NCBI GenBank assembly: GCA_039738635.1
Contig: JBCLLN010000021.1
Location: 1-9,630, forward strand
Origin: JBCLLP01 sp039738635
GTDB lineage: Bacteria; Patescibacteriota; Saccharimonadia; CAILAD01; BJGX01
Reading direction: 5' to 3'
Length of the DNA: 9,630 nt
Shown here: one piece after another, positions 1 through 4,954 of the stretch
Position numbering within the stretch: position 1 is the first letter of the stretch
How the letters are laid out: each line of letters starts with the position of its first letter
The notes under the pieces: generated by a model
Databases searched by the model: none
What the model was told of the DNA's origin: nothing
What the model saw: only the letters and a program-made list of their open reading frames with translations
Program-made: the position numbers and the translations under genes

Positions 1-733
1 AATAACTATCTCGCTTGGAATAGACTATTAGGCGATGATCATAGCTACTAGTCTGAGCATCCCAATCCCCTACACAGGTCACTAAATTGAGATACATCCC
101 GTCATTTTTATTAAATAGCTCTTGCAGGGGTACTTCCGATTGCTTAAATGTGCTTGTCTTATAGACCTTATAGGTAAGGCTTTTGCCTGATTTATCCCTA
201 ACCTCAAGCCTATCCCCCTGCTTAAGTTTATCGATTGACCTAAATACGCCCGATTCGTCAGGGTTTCCATAGTGCCCCCCAAGCACTACGCTTCCTACCT
301 CACCCGGCTTAGTGCCATCCTTATACCATCCCACGCGCTGCATACTTTGAGAGGAGGCCATATCACCATTAGCTGTAGTAGTTACCGGATCAATCGGCGC
401 ATTGACCAATAGCCGAGGTATTACTAAATACATATCAGAGACGCCTATAACTGGTGGTGGGGTTAGCTTATCCGATAATTTATCTAACATTCCAACCCTC
501 TTGGAGAGCTTTGCACCTAGCACTAGTTCGCTTTGCAAGGGGCTATAGCTTACCAAAGAATCTGCAGCTGCCCACATTACGGCTATCTCTACTAAAAAGA
601 ATAATACAACCACGCCGATCCTAAGGGCTATTTTCTGATTACGATTATAATCCTGGCGTTTCTTAAATCTGAGTGTTTTAAGATTTGGGTCAGAAGAATC
701 ATAATATTTATGAAGCTTTGGATTTTTGTTCAT
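1..733 (-). CDS. Class E/F-type sortase, 3' end cut by left edge
   Basis: Membrane-bound transpeptidase that cuts a C-terminal sorting signal and joins the protein to a cell-surface acceptor. I translated it by hand from the ATG at 733-731, giving 244 residues with no stop before the edge. A basic cytoplasmic N terminus is followed by a signal anchor at about residues 36-58. The sortase fold follows, with IPRLLVNAPI at 105-114. The catalytic triad is visible: His154 in GGHYG, Cys220 in LVTC and Arg234 in YDHRLIVY. A sortase fossil at 2629-2715 stops seven codons after its equivalent Arg, so only a few residues are probably missing here. An in-frame TAG at 739-737 just upstream fixes the start at 733 or later. 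No Shine-Dalgarno is visible. The propeller gene upstream on the same strand ends in its own terminator, so the sortase probably has a separate promoter, which I could not place. The exact class (E versus F) is uncertain. Confidence 0.9.
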   Translation of the reverse strand, partial: MNKNPKLHKYYDSSDPNLKTLRFKKRQDYNRNQKIALRIGVVVLFFLVEIAVMWAAADSLVSYSPLQSELVLGAKLSKRVGMLDKLSDKLTPPPVIGVSDMYLVIPRLLVNAPIDPVTTTANGDMASSQSMQRVGWYKDGTKPGEVGSVVLGGHYGNPDESGVFRSIDKLKQGDRLEVRDKSGKSLTYKVYKTSTFKQSEVPLQELFNKNDGMYLNLVTCVGDWDAQTSSYDHRLIVYSKRDSY

Positions 734-1046
734 ATGCTATCAATTGTAAAGCTCTTATGGAAAAGCTACAAGCGCTGGCAGGCTTACGCTGGACTAACTT
801 TAAAATTACTCATTCCCAGGGTAAATATGGCCGAGTGAAAACTGTTTTATCTTTAGGGAGAAGTATCCGTAGATACATCGAGAGAAGAAAAACAATTTGT
901 AGCCATTCGACAAGTCTTCGACCGTGAGCTCAGACCGAATCGGCTCATGGTATAACCGGTCAGATTTGGCCTAGGGGGCAAAAGAGCTTTAAAGTAAGCC
1001 CAGTATATGAGTAATCTATTACATGATACCAACAAGTTGCTAACCC
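734..1046. other. Mostly unassigned intergenic stretch
   Basis: This lies between the sortase start and the propeller terminator. Both ends are shared with the second copy of the neighbourhood: 742 to about 780 matches 2712 to about 2750, and about 1003-1046 matches about 2944-2987. The middle, about 790-1000, has no counterpart there, because the tRNA occupies that position instead. On the plus strand, 857-955 reads through 32 codons to a TAA and looks protein-like (VDTSREEKQFVAIRQVFDRE), but it lacks a start and is preceded by a TAG, so at most it is a decayed 3' fragment. A short plus-strand reading at 757-927 is in a different frame. I cannot assign either one to a family. Confidence 0.4.
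742..780. repeat. Direct repeat, copy 1 (sortase upstream region)
   Basis: The sequence from AATTGTAAAGCTCTTATG to about 780 recurs at 2712-2750 with only two or three substitutions. Inside it, AGCT...AGCT can form a small hairpin (755-772 region); in copy 2 the substitutions leave the arms intact. In this copy it sits just upstream of the intact sortase start, so it is probably the ancestral sortase 5' region. Confidence 0.8.
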
Positions 1047-1303
1047 AAAAAGAGCCCTGAGGGGCTCAATCTGGAAAGACTTGAAATATTAGCCTTTTTG
1101 AAGGCTTGGAAGTCCAGTGCTAGAGTTCTCAATAATGATGTATCCCTCTGGTACTGCGTCGATTGCACCTTCTTTAGCTTCTTTATCAAAGAAATAGATT
1201 CTTTGTACGCGACCGCCCTTAAATGTTACATCCCGCATGTGCAGAAAGTAAGTTTGCCCTTTTGAATTAACGTGTGAAAATGCCATAGCTTTTATCTCTT
1301 CCT
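1003..1303. repeat. Segmental duplication, copy 1 (terminator plus small-domain coding)
   Basis: From 1021 to about 1303 this aligns without gaps to 2962 to about 3244, with about 19 mismatches counted by eye (roughly 93% identity). It spans the terminator, the 3' untranslated bases, the whole 65-codon domain and the former ribosome binding site. Looser similarity begins near 1003 and 2944. Confidence 0.9.
1047..1067 (-). terminator. Rho-independent terminator of propeller gene
   Basis: Read on the minus strand, GAGCCC-CTCA-GGGCTC forms a six-base-pair stem and is followed by TTTTT. It begins about 21 bases after the propeller stop codon. An almost identical element follows the paralogous small gene at 2988-3008. 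Confidence 0.9.
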
Positions 1304-2552
1304 GATTGTTTATTACTAGGCTAGAGCTTAGATACTTTTTACCTCTATGCTTTATCTTTAGCCAGTACCCGGCTACACCAACCAAGGTCATGATGGCTAG
1401 CACCCCAAGTATAAGCAGTATCTGGTCATTGCGATTGGTTTGGTTGGTGGTGGTATTGGGGACACTGGGGGTGGTTGGGGTAGTGGATACACATGCACCT
1501 AAAGTAATTGCCACCGCGCTCGAACCGCTGCCAACGGCAATAGTGGCGCTAACCGCACCAGTGGTTACATCAATTACCGACACCGTGCCGTCATCAAAGT
1601 TTGTGACATAAGCCTTGCTACCGTCGGGAGTAATTGCCACCCCGCCCGGAGTAGCACCAACGGCAATAGTGGCGCTAACCACACCAGTGGTAACATCAAT
1701 TACCGACACCGTGTCGTCAGTATAGTTCGTGACATAAGCCTTGCTGCCGTCGGGAGTAATTGCCACCGCGTTCGGCTGTGTGCCAACGGTAATAGAGGCG
1801 CTAACCGCGCCACTGGCAATAGTAATTACCGACACTGTGCCGGCATCACGGTTCGTGACATAAGCCTTGCTGCCGTCGGGAGTAATTGCCACCCCGCCCG
1901 GAGCAGCGCCAACGGGAATATTGGCGCTAACCACACCAGTGGCAATAGTAATTACCGACACCGAGTTGCTACTAGAGTTCGTAACATAAACCTTGCTGCC
2001 GTCGGGAGTAATTGCCACCGCTCTCAAAAAAGAGGCAATTGCCACCGCTCTCGAATAAGTGGCAATGGTAATAGGTGAGCCAATAACAGCACCACTGGCA
2101 ACATCTATTACCGACACTGTGCCGTCAGTATAGTTCGTGACATAGGCCTTGCTGCCGTCGGGAGTAATTGCCACCGCGTACGGCTGTGTGCCAACGGGAA
2201 TATTGGCGCTAACCACACCAGTGGCAATAGTAATTACCGACACCGTGTCATCATCATTGTTCGTAACATAGGCCTTGGTGCCGTCGGGAGTAATTGCCAC
2301 CCCTTCCGGACCAGAACCAACGGTAATAGGTGAGCCAATAACAGCACCACTGGCAACATCTATTACCGACACCGTGTCGTCATCAAAGTTTGCGACATAG
2401 GCCTTATAGCAAATGTCAGTAGTTGCGTTAACTTTTGTAGGCGTTAGTAGTAGTGCCATTACTGGCACCATTAGTGCTATAGATAGGCCGATAGAAGAGC
2501 CGATTGCGATTATTCTTTTTATGTTGTGGGTCTTGACCAAATTATATATCAT
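1089..2552 (-). CDS. Secreted YVTN beta-propeller protein, membrane anchored, with fused C-terminal small domain
   Basis: Predicted surface protein of 487 residues. Residues 1-43 are an uncleaved or cleaved export signal with a basic N terminus and a long hydrophobic core. Seven YVTN-type blades follow, at about 51-93, 94-135, 136-187, 188-229, 230-271, 272-313 and 314-353, each with AYVTN, TVSVI and VAITPDGSK, which is enough for a closed propeller. Blade 3 carries nine extra residues. A Thr/Pro/Asn linker (354-376) leads to a transmembrane helix at about 377-400 and a basic stop-transfer KIKHRGKK. Residues 423-487 are a near copy of the separate 65-residue protein at 3030-3227, and should lie in the cytoplasm. 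The start is supported by the signal sequence, with only a weak AGAAAAG upstream. YVTN propellers usually act in binding or recognition; the ligand here is unknown. It lies next to a sortase gene, but I see no clear LPXTG motif. Confidence 0.9.
   Translation of the reverse strand: MIYNLVKTHNIKRIIAIGSSIGLSIALMVPVMALLLTPTKVNATTDICYKAYVANFDDDTVSVIDVASGAVIGSPITVGSGPEGVAITPDGTKAYVTNNDDDTVSVITIATGVVSANIPVGTQPYAVAITPDGSKAYVTNYTDGTVSVIDVASGAVIGSPITIATYSRAVAIASFLRAVAITPDGSKVYVTNSSSNSVSVITIATGVVSANIPVGAAPGGVAITPDGSKAYVTNRDAGTVSVITIASGAVSASITVGTQPNAVAITPDGSKAYVTNYTDDTVSVIDVTTGVVSATIAVGATPGGVAITPDGSKAYVTNFDDGTVSVIDVTTGAVSATIAVGSGSSAVAITLGACVSTTPTTPSVPNTTTNQTNRNDQILLILGVLAIMTLVGVAGYWLKIKHRGKKYLSSSLVINNQEEIKAMAFSHVNSKGQTYFLHMRDVTFKGGRVQRIYFFDKEAKEGAIDAVPEGYIIIENSSTGLPSLQKG
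1494..2402 (-). repeat. Seven tandem ~126-bp propeller repeats
   Basis: These are the DNA repeats behind the blades. Blades 1 and 3 share an essentially identical stretch of about 50 bases encoding DVASGAVIGSPIT. Blades 2 and 4 share about 55 identical bases encoding TIATGVVSANIPVG. Blades 6 and 7 form a third similar pair (DVTTG-VSATIAVG). The 1-2/3-4 pattern points to duplication of a two-blade unit. Blade 3 also contains a 27-bp tandem duplication (starts at 2011 and 2038). Confidence 0.85.
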
Positions 2553-2585
2553 ACTTTTCTTTTGTTAAAAATAATGCTTATGATT

Positions 2586-2615
2586 ACATTAGATTACCAG
2601 CGTTACCCTTGTCAA
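2586..2615 (-). promoter_or_regulatory. Candidate promoter of propeller gene
   Basis: On the minus strand a perfect TTGACA (2610-2615) is followed after 18 bases by TAATGT (2586-2591), a weak -10 that keeps the TA---T positions. This gives a leader of roughly 27 bases to the ATG at 2552. It lies just downstream of the sortase fossil. Confidence 0.45.
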
Positions 2616-2628
2616 GCTCTCTAATACA

Positions 2629-2715
2629 CTATTCATCTAGCCTAGCAAATACTATTAAGCGCTGATCATAGCTACTAGTAGCATTGTTCCAGTCCCCCCA
2701 GATGTAACTAGATTG
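2629..2715 (-). pseudogene. Fossil of a second sortase gene (C-terminal end only)
   Basis: Read on the minus strand, this matches the catalytic C-terminal part of the sortase at 1-733. The intact copy has NLVTCVGDWDAQTSSYDHRL. The fossil reads NLVTSGG, then needs a one-base shift, then DWNNATSSYDQRLIVFARLDE and a TAG stop at 2631-2629. The catalytic Cys codon has become TCT (Ser), and the reading frame is broken. Everything upstream of NLV is missing: the match jumps directly to the sequence that lies upstream of the intact sortase start. It is a dead remnant, too short and too damaged to function. It probably also shows the natural C terminus of this sortase type. Confidence 0.8.
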
Positions 2716-2750
2716 TAAAGCTCTTATGTAAAAGCTACAAGCGCTAGCAT
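2712..2750. repeat. Direct repeat, copy 2
   Basis: Counterpart of 742-780. It joins the sortase fossil directly at the bases ATTG (2712-2715). Weak similarity to copy 1 may continue to about 2765. Confidence 0.8.
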
Positions 2751-2780
2751 ATTTACAGCATAGGTAGATAGTGAGTATTC

Positions 2781-2802
2781 AAAAAGGCCAGCGTTGCTGA
2801 CC
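2781..2802 (-). terminator. Rho-independent terminator of the tRNA gene
   Basis: On the minus strand GGTCAGC-AAC-GCTGGCC forms a seven-pair stem (one G-T pair) followed by TTTTT. It starts eight bases after the encoded CCA end of the tRNA. Confidence 0.9.
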
Positions 2803-2810
2803 TATCTTGA

Positions 2811-2886
2811 TGGTGGGCCCGGTTGGATTTGAACCAACGGCCAATCAGTTATGAGCCGACTGCTCTAACCCCTGAGCTACAGGCCC
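2811..2886 (-). tRNA. tRNA with CAT anticodon, probably tRNA-Ile2 (lysidine type)
   Basis: Seventy-six nucleotides including an encoded CCA. The full cloverleaf can be paired by hand: acceptor GGGCCTG/CGGGCCC, D arm GCTC/GAGC, anticodon stem GTCGG/CTGAT around loop CTCATAA, variable region TGGCC, and T arm GTTGG/CCAAC with TTCAAAT. A CAT anticodon can mean elongator Met, initiator Met or Ile decoded after lysidine modification by TilS. The first acceptor pair is a normal G-C, which argues against an initiator. C4-G69 and C5-G68 are the acceptor pairs known to favour TilS, and the overall sequence resembles E. coli ileX more than metT. The Ile call is therefore likely but not certain. It has its own promoter and terminator and sits inside the duplicated segment. 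Confidence 0.9.
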
Positions 2887-2906
2887 TTATTACGAAAGGT
2901 AAGTTC

Positions 2907-2936
2907 ATTTTACTGCTAACTCTTAAAATTTATCAA
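2907..2936 (-). promoter_or_regulatory. Promoter of the tRNA gene
   Basis: On the minus strand TTGATA (2931-2936) lies 18 bases from TAAAAT (2907-2912), each five of six matches to the sigma-70 consensus. The tRNA 5' end follows about 20 bases later, which leaves a short leader for RNase P to remove. Confidence 0.65.
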
Positions 2937-2987
2937 GTGTTCTTATATTAGTAAGGCTATTACATTATACCAACAAGTTGCGAAACC

Positions 2988-3008
2988 AAAAAGAGCCCCG
3001 AGGGGCTC
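2988..3008 (-). terminator. Rho-independent terminator of the 65-residue gene
   Basis: GAGCCC-CTCG-GGGCTC followed by TTTTT on the minus strand, starting about 21 bases after the stop codon. It is the duplicate of the element at 1047-1067. Confidence 0.9.
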
Positions 3009-3029
3009 AGTCTGGAAAGACTTGAAGTA

Positions 3030-3227
3030 TTAGCCTTTTTTAAGGATTGGAAGTCCAGTGCGAGAGTTCTCAATAATGATGTATCCCTCTGGTACTGCGT
3101 CGATTGCGCCTTCTTTAGCTTCTTTACCAAAGAAATAGATTCTTTGTACGCGACCGCCCTTAAGTGTTACATCCCGCCCGTGCAGAAAGTAAGTTTGACC
3201 TTTTGAATTAACATGTGAAAATGACAT
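3030..3227 (-). CDS. Small conserved-type protein, paralogue of the propeller C-terminal domain
   Basis: A 65-residue basic protein with no signal or membrane segment, so cytoplasmic. The opening HVNSKGQTYFLH, the middle GGRVQRIYFF and the ending VPEGYIIIEN...GLPILKKG give it the look of a short nucleic-acid-binding or ribosome-associated protein, and it resembles short unnamed proteins I associate with CPR genomes. The function is unknown. It is a real gene: an almost perfect AAAGGAGGAG sits nine bases before the ATG, a promoter-like TTGACA lies upstream, and a strong terminator follows. It shares 57 of 65 residues by eye with residues 423-487 of the propeller protein, and nearly all differences between the two at DNA level are substitutions without gaps, so both reading frames have been kept under selection. 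Confidence 0.85.
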   Translation of the reverse strand: MSFSHVNSKGQTYFLHGRDVTLKGGRVQRIYFFGKEAKEGAIDAVPEGYIIIENSRTGLPILKKG

Positions 3228-3236
3228 ATCTTTTAT

Positions 3237-3246
3237 CTCCTCCTTT
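3237..3246 (-). promoter_or_regulatory. Strong ribosome binding site of the 65-residue gene
   Basis: AAAGGAGGAG on the minus strand, nine bases before the ATG at 3227. The homologous bases in the propeller gene (GGAAGAG, about 1294-1301) are translated as part of the linker. Confidence 0.85.
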
Positions 3247-3266
3247 AAATATTACTTATGTAACCT

Positions 3267-3295
3267 AGGTTATTCCAGAGACTATCAGATGTCAA
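3267..3295 (-). promoter_or_regulatory. Candidate promoter of the 65-residue gene
   Basis: A perfect TTGACA (3290-3295, minus strand) with a 17-base spacer to TAACCT (3267-3272), a weak -10 that keeps the TA---T positions. The implied leader is about 33 bases and includes the ribosome binding site. Confidence 0.4.
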
Positions 3296-3437
3296 TAGAT
3301 AATAAATATTTTTTAAATTTTATCAGATAACAACAGGTGTGAAAGAAATACCAGGAGCTAGTGATATAGAACTATAATACCGCCAATAATTAATAATATG
3401 CCCAATAAAAAATAGTTAAAAAACTTATGGATATCGC

Positions 3438-3467
3438 TTGACAAGTTCGTGCTATGTTCGTTAGAAT
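3438..3467 (+). promoter_or_regulatory. lexA promoter
   Basis: A perfect TTGACA (3438-3443), an 18-base spacer and TAGAAT (3462-3467, five of six). The leader to the ATG is about 30 bases. The spacer holds a direct repeat that could be the LexA operator. Confidence 0.75.
3445..3459 (+). promoter_or_regulatory. Candidate LexA operator, GTTC-N7-GTTC
   Basis: GTTC at 3445-3448 and again at 3456-3459, separated by exactly seven bases, placed between the -35 and -10 of lexA. The alphaproteobacterial SOS box has this direct-repeat form, and lexA genes are normally autoregulated from a site overlapping the promoter. No GAAC-N4-GTTC palindrome of the Gram-positive type is present here. Confidence 0.55.
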
Positions 3468-3486
3468 AAAAAGCGAAAGTAAATTT

Positions 3487-3494
3487 AAGGAGGT
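3487..3494 (+). promoter_or_regulatory. lexA ribosome binding site
   Basis: AAGGAGGT, eight bases before the ATG at 3503. It is a near-perfect Shine-Dalgarno sequence and confirms the start. Confidence 0.9.
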
Positions 3495-3502
3495 ATAAAA
3501 TA

Positions 3503-4126
3503 ATGAAACCAGCACTAACTAAAAAACAACGCAAAACGCTCGACTTCATCACGACATTTATTGAGCAAAGAGGCTACTCCCCTAGCTATCGTGAAATAGC
3601 TAATGGACTGAAGCTAAACTCTGTGGCCACAGTAGCACAGCATATCGACACGCTGGTAGGTAAAGGCTTCCTAGAAAAAGGCATAAATTCGGCGCGTTCT
3701 CTAGTGCCCGTAGAAGAGGTTGAATCGTCACTTCACCAGCCAGGCATCGGATTGCCCATACTGGGGCTCATAGCAGCTGGTAGCCCCATAGAAACTATCA
3801 CAGGGCATAAAGAGACCTTAGAGGTCCCGGCATTTATGGTTGGTACCAAAAACTCCTATGTTTTACAGGTGAAAGGCCAGAGTATGATAGACGATGGCAT
3901 CCATGATGGTGATTATGTGGTAGTCCAAGAAAAAGAAGTACCCAGTAACGGCGATACGGTCGTGGCATTAATAAATGATGGTGAGGCCACACTTAAGCGC
4001 TATTACAAAGAACCTAATCGTATTAGGCTACAGCCCGCTAACTCTAGTATGGAACCGATATATGTCGATGCAAGTACACCAATCAAATTCCAGGGCGTAC
4101 TGATAGGTCTTATTCGCAAGTACTAG
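3503..4126 (+). CDS. lexA: LexA repressor, SOS response regulator
   Basis: DNA-binding repressor of the SOS regulon that self-cleaves when RecA filaments form on damaged DNA. Its 207 residues match the family length. An N-terminal winged helix-turn-helix covers about 1-70 (LTKKQRKTLDFI, then YSPSYREIANGLKLNSVATV, then HIDTLVGKGFLEK). The S24 peptidase domain covers about 85-205. The scissile Ala92-Gly93 bond (IAAGSPIE), the nucleophile Ser127 (VKGQSMIDDGI) and the general base Lys165 (ATLKRYYKE) are all present, so the protein should be competent for autocleavage. It is the only plus-strand gene here, monocistronic, divergent from the 65-residue gene and convergent with the membrane protein. 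Autoregulation is likely through the repeat in its promoter. Confidence 0.97.
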   Translation: MKPALTKKQRKTLDFITTFIEQRGYSPSYREIANGLKLNSVATVAQHIDTLVGKGFLEKGINSARSLVPVEEVESSLHQPGIGLPILGLIAAGSPIETITGHKETLEVPAFMVGTKNSYVLQVKGQSMIDDGIHDGDYVVVQEKEVPSNGDTVVALINDGEATLKRYYKEPNRIRLQPANSSMEPIYVDASTPIKFQGVLIGLIRKY

Positions 4127-4292
4127 ACTCGACTCACGCAAAATCCCTGCCAGCTCAGAACCACTTTGAAGAGCCCATAAGTGCTTTTTCTGATGTTAAA
4201 AGTATCTTTAGATACTCTTCCACCAAAGAAAAACACTTCTGCATCTCTTCTGATTGATCCTGATCATAACGAGGTTAAAGCATAAGTCGAGT
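4127..4292. repeat. Nested inverted repeats between convergent genes
   Basis: The outer arms are ACTCGACT (4127-4134, immediately after the lexA stop) and AGTCGAGT (4285-4292, just before the stop of the membrane protein gene). Inside are AAGTGCTTTTTC (4179-4190) paired with GAAAAACACTT (4228-4238), one base bulged. Innermost is AGTATC-TTTA-GATACT (4201-4216), a perfect six-pair hairpin. Because the two genes converge here, the structure could serve as a bidirectional transcription end, although neither strand has a classical GC stem plus T tract. Confidence 0.5.
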
Positions 4293-4295
4293 AGA

Positions 4296-4886
4296 CTATT
4301 CTAGAATCTCTATCCAGTCTATTAAAACCTTGAACAAATAAAAATTTACGGCTAGCCCAATAAAGCCGGCTACGATCATCAATATCGCATATATAGTTTC
4401 CTCATTTACTAGCATAATGGCGTCTGTCCATAAATTTGTAATGTAAGGAACTGTGATATTAATACTAGCTATGCCAAGTGCTACAATGCCAGCTAGCAAG
4501 CCGGCCTGCACTAGCGATCTTTGTAGCTGTTCCTTTTTGCTTGCTTGATTAAGGTATTTAGCTTCTACTAAAATTTCATCCTTGCCCTCAGATATAAATG
4601 AGTATAGTGACCAAATAATACTATAGGCAACCAGGCCAACGCCGGCCCAAAAAGCGATCAAGCTAGCTTTATTAGCGATTTCATTATTCTCAAATACTGC
4701 GCTAATTTGACCACTGAAGCTTTCTTGCAATTTAGCATCGATAAGTACAGAGCCATTAGTGGCAAGTGAAAATATTAGATTCCCCTCAAAAACCAAAAAA
4801 ACTACTACCACAAGTGCTATTACAATCCAAACTTCCCTTTTTGTAGGCAATAATACTCTCAGGTAGTCCTGCTTGGTTAGGTGCAT
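4296..4886 (-). CDS. Four-helix integral membrane protein of unknown function
   Basis: I prefer the ATG at 4886 (196 residues, MHLTKQDYLR), because GGAGGA lies seven bases before it. A start at the in-frame TTG at 4901 would place that ribosome binding site inside the coding region. Transmembrane helices fall at about 19-41, 75-97, 125-152 and 164-187. The loop between helices 1 and 2 (42-74) is polar and probably external. The loop between helices 2 and 3 (98-124) is charged (EGKDEILVEAKYLNQASKKEQ) and probably internal, with both termini inside. I recognise no catalytic or binding motif and no family. It lies 68 bases downstream of the malic enzyme gene on the same strand with no terminator between them, so the two are probably co-transcribed. 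A transporter partner or a membrane scaffold is possible, but nothing here decides it. Confidence 0.85.
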   Translation of the reverse strand: MHLTKQDYLRVLLPTKREVWIVIALVVVVFLVFEGNLIFSLATNGSVLIDAKLQESFSGQISAVFENNEIANKASLIAFWAGVGLVAYSIIWSLYSFISEGKDEILVEAKYLNQASKKEQLQRSLVQAGLLAGIVALGIASINITVPYITNLWTDAIMLVNEETIYAILMIVAGFIGLAVNFYLFKVLIDWIEILE

Positions 4887-4893
4887 GGTAATT

Positions 4894-4899
4894 TCCTCC
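4894..4899 (-). promoter_or_regulatory. Ribosome binding site that fixes the membrane protein start
   Basis: GGAGGA on the minus strand, seven bases before the ATG at 4886. It overlaps the codons just after the upstream in-frame TTG (4901), which makes that longer start unlikely. Confidence 0.85.
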
Positions 4900-4954
4900 A
4901 ATTTATAATAATTGTAATGCTTTTACTTTACCCTATAAAGCTATTTATTTATAG

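Larger units (their letters stand above)
2944..3244. repeat. Segmental duplication, copy 2
   Basis: Counterpart of 1003-1303. Here the coding part is a free-standing gene with an intact ribosome binding site, which is probably the ancestral arrangement. Confidence 0.9.

Noticed and set aside
685..927. Plus-strand 80-residue reading frame across the sortase start
   Set aside because: Its first part is antisense to the sortase N terminus, which has clear homology, and there is no ribosome binding site. Only the portion beyond 757 lies outside that gene, and I recognise nothing in it.
925..975. tRNA-like string on the plus strand (GAGCTCAG, CGGCTCAT, TTTGGCC)
   Set aside because: It has a GAGC/GCTC pair and echoes the real tRNA's words, but there is no acceptor stem, no T arm and no seven-base anticodon loop, and it lies on the opposite strand from the tRNA at 2811-2886.
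1306..1611. Plus-strand 101-residue frame inside the propeller gene
   Set aside because: It is antisense to repeats whose minus-strand translation is clearly a YVTN propeller.
1494..2402. CRISPR array
   Set aside because: The regular repeats here have a period of about 126 bases, are coding throughout in one frame and have no unique spacers; they are propeller blades.
3358..3552. Minus-strand reading frame with two hydrophobic stretches in front of lexA
   Set aside because: It starts inside the lexA coding region without a ribosome binding site and runs antisense through the lexA promoter. The hydrophobic look follows from AT-rich DNA. A decayed membrane protein end at 3358-3440 cannot be fully excluded.
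4887..4901. Longer start of the four-helix protein at TTG 4901
   Set aside because: The GGAGGA ribosome binding site would be inside the coding sequence, whereas it is ideally placed for the ATG at 4886.
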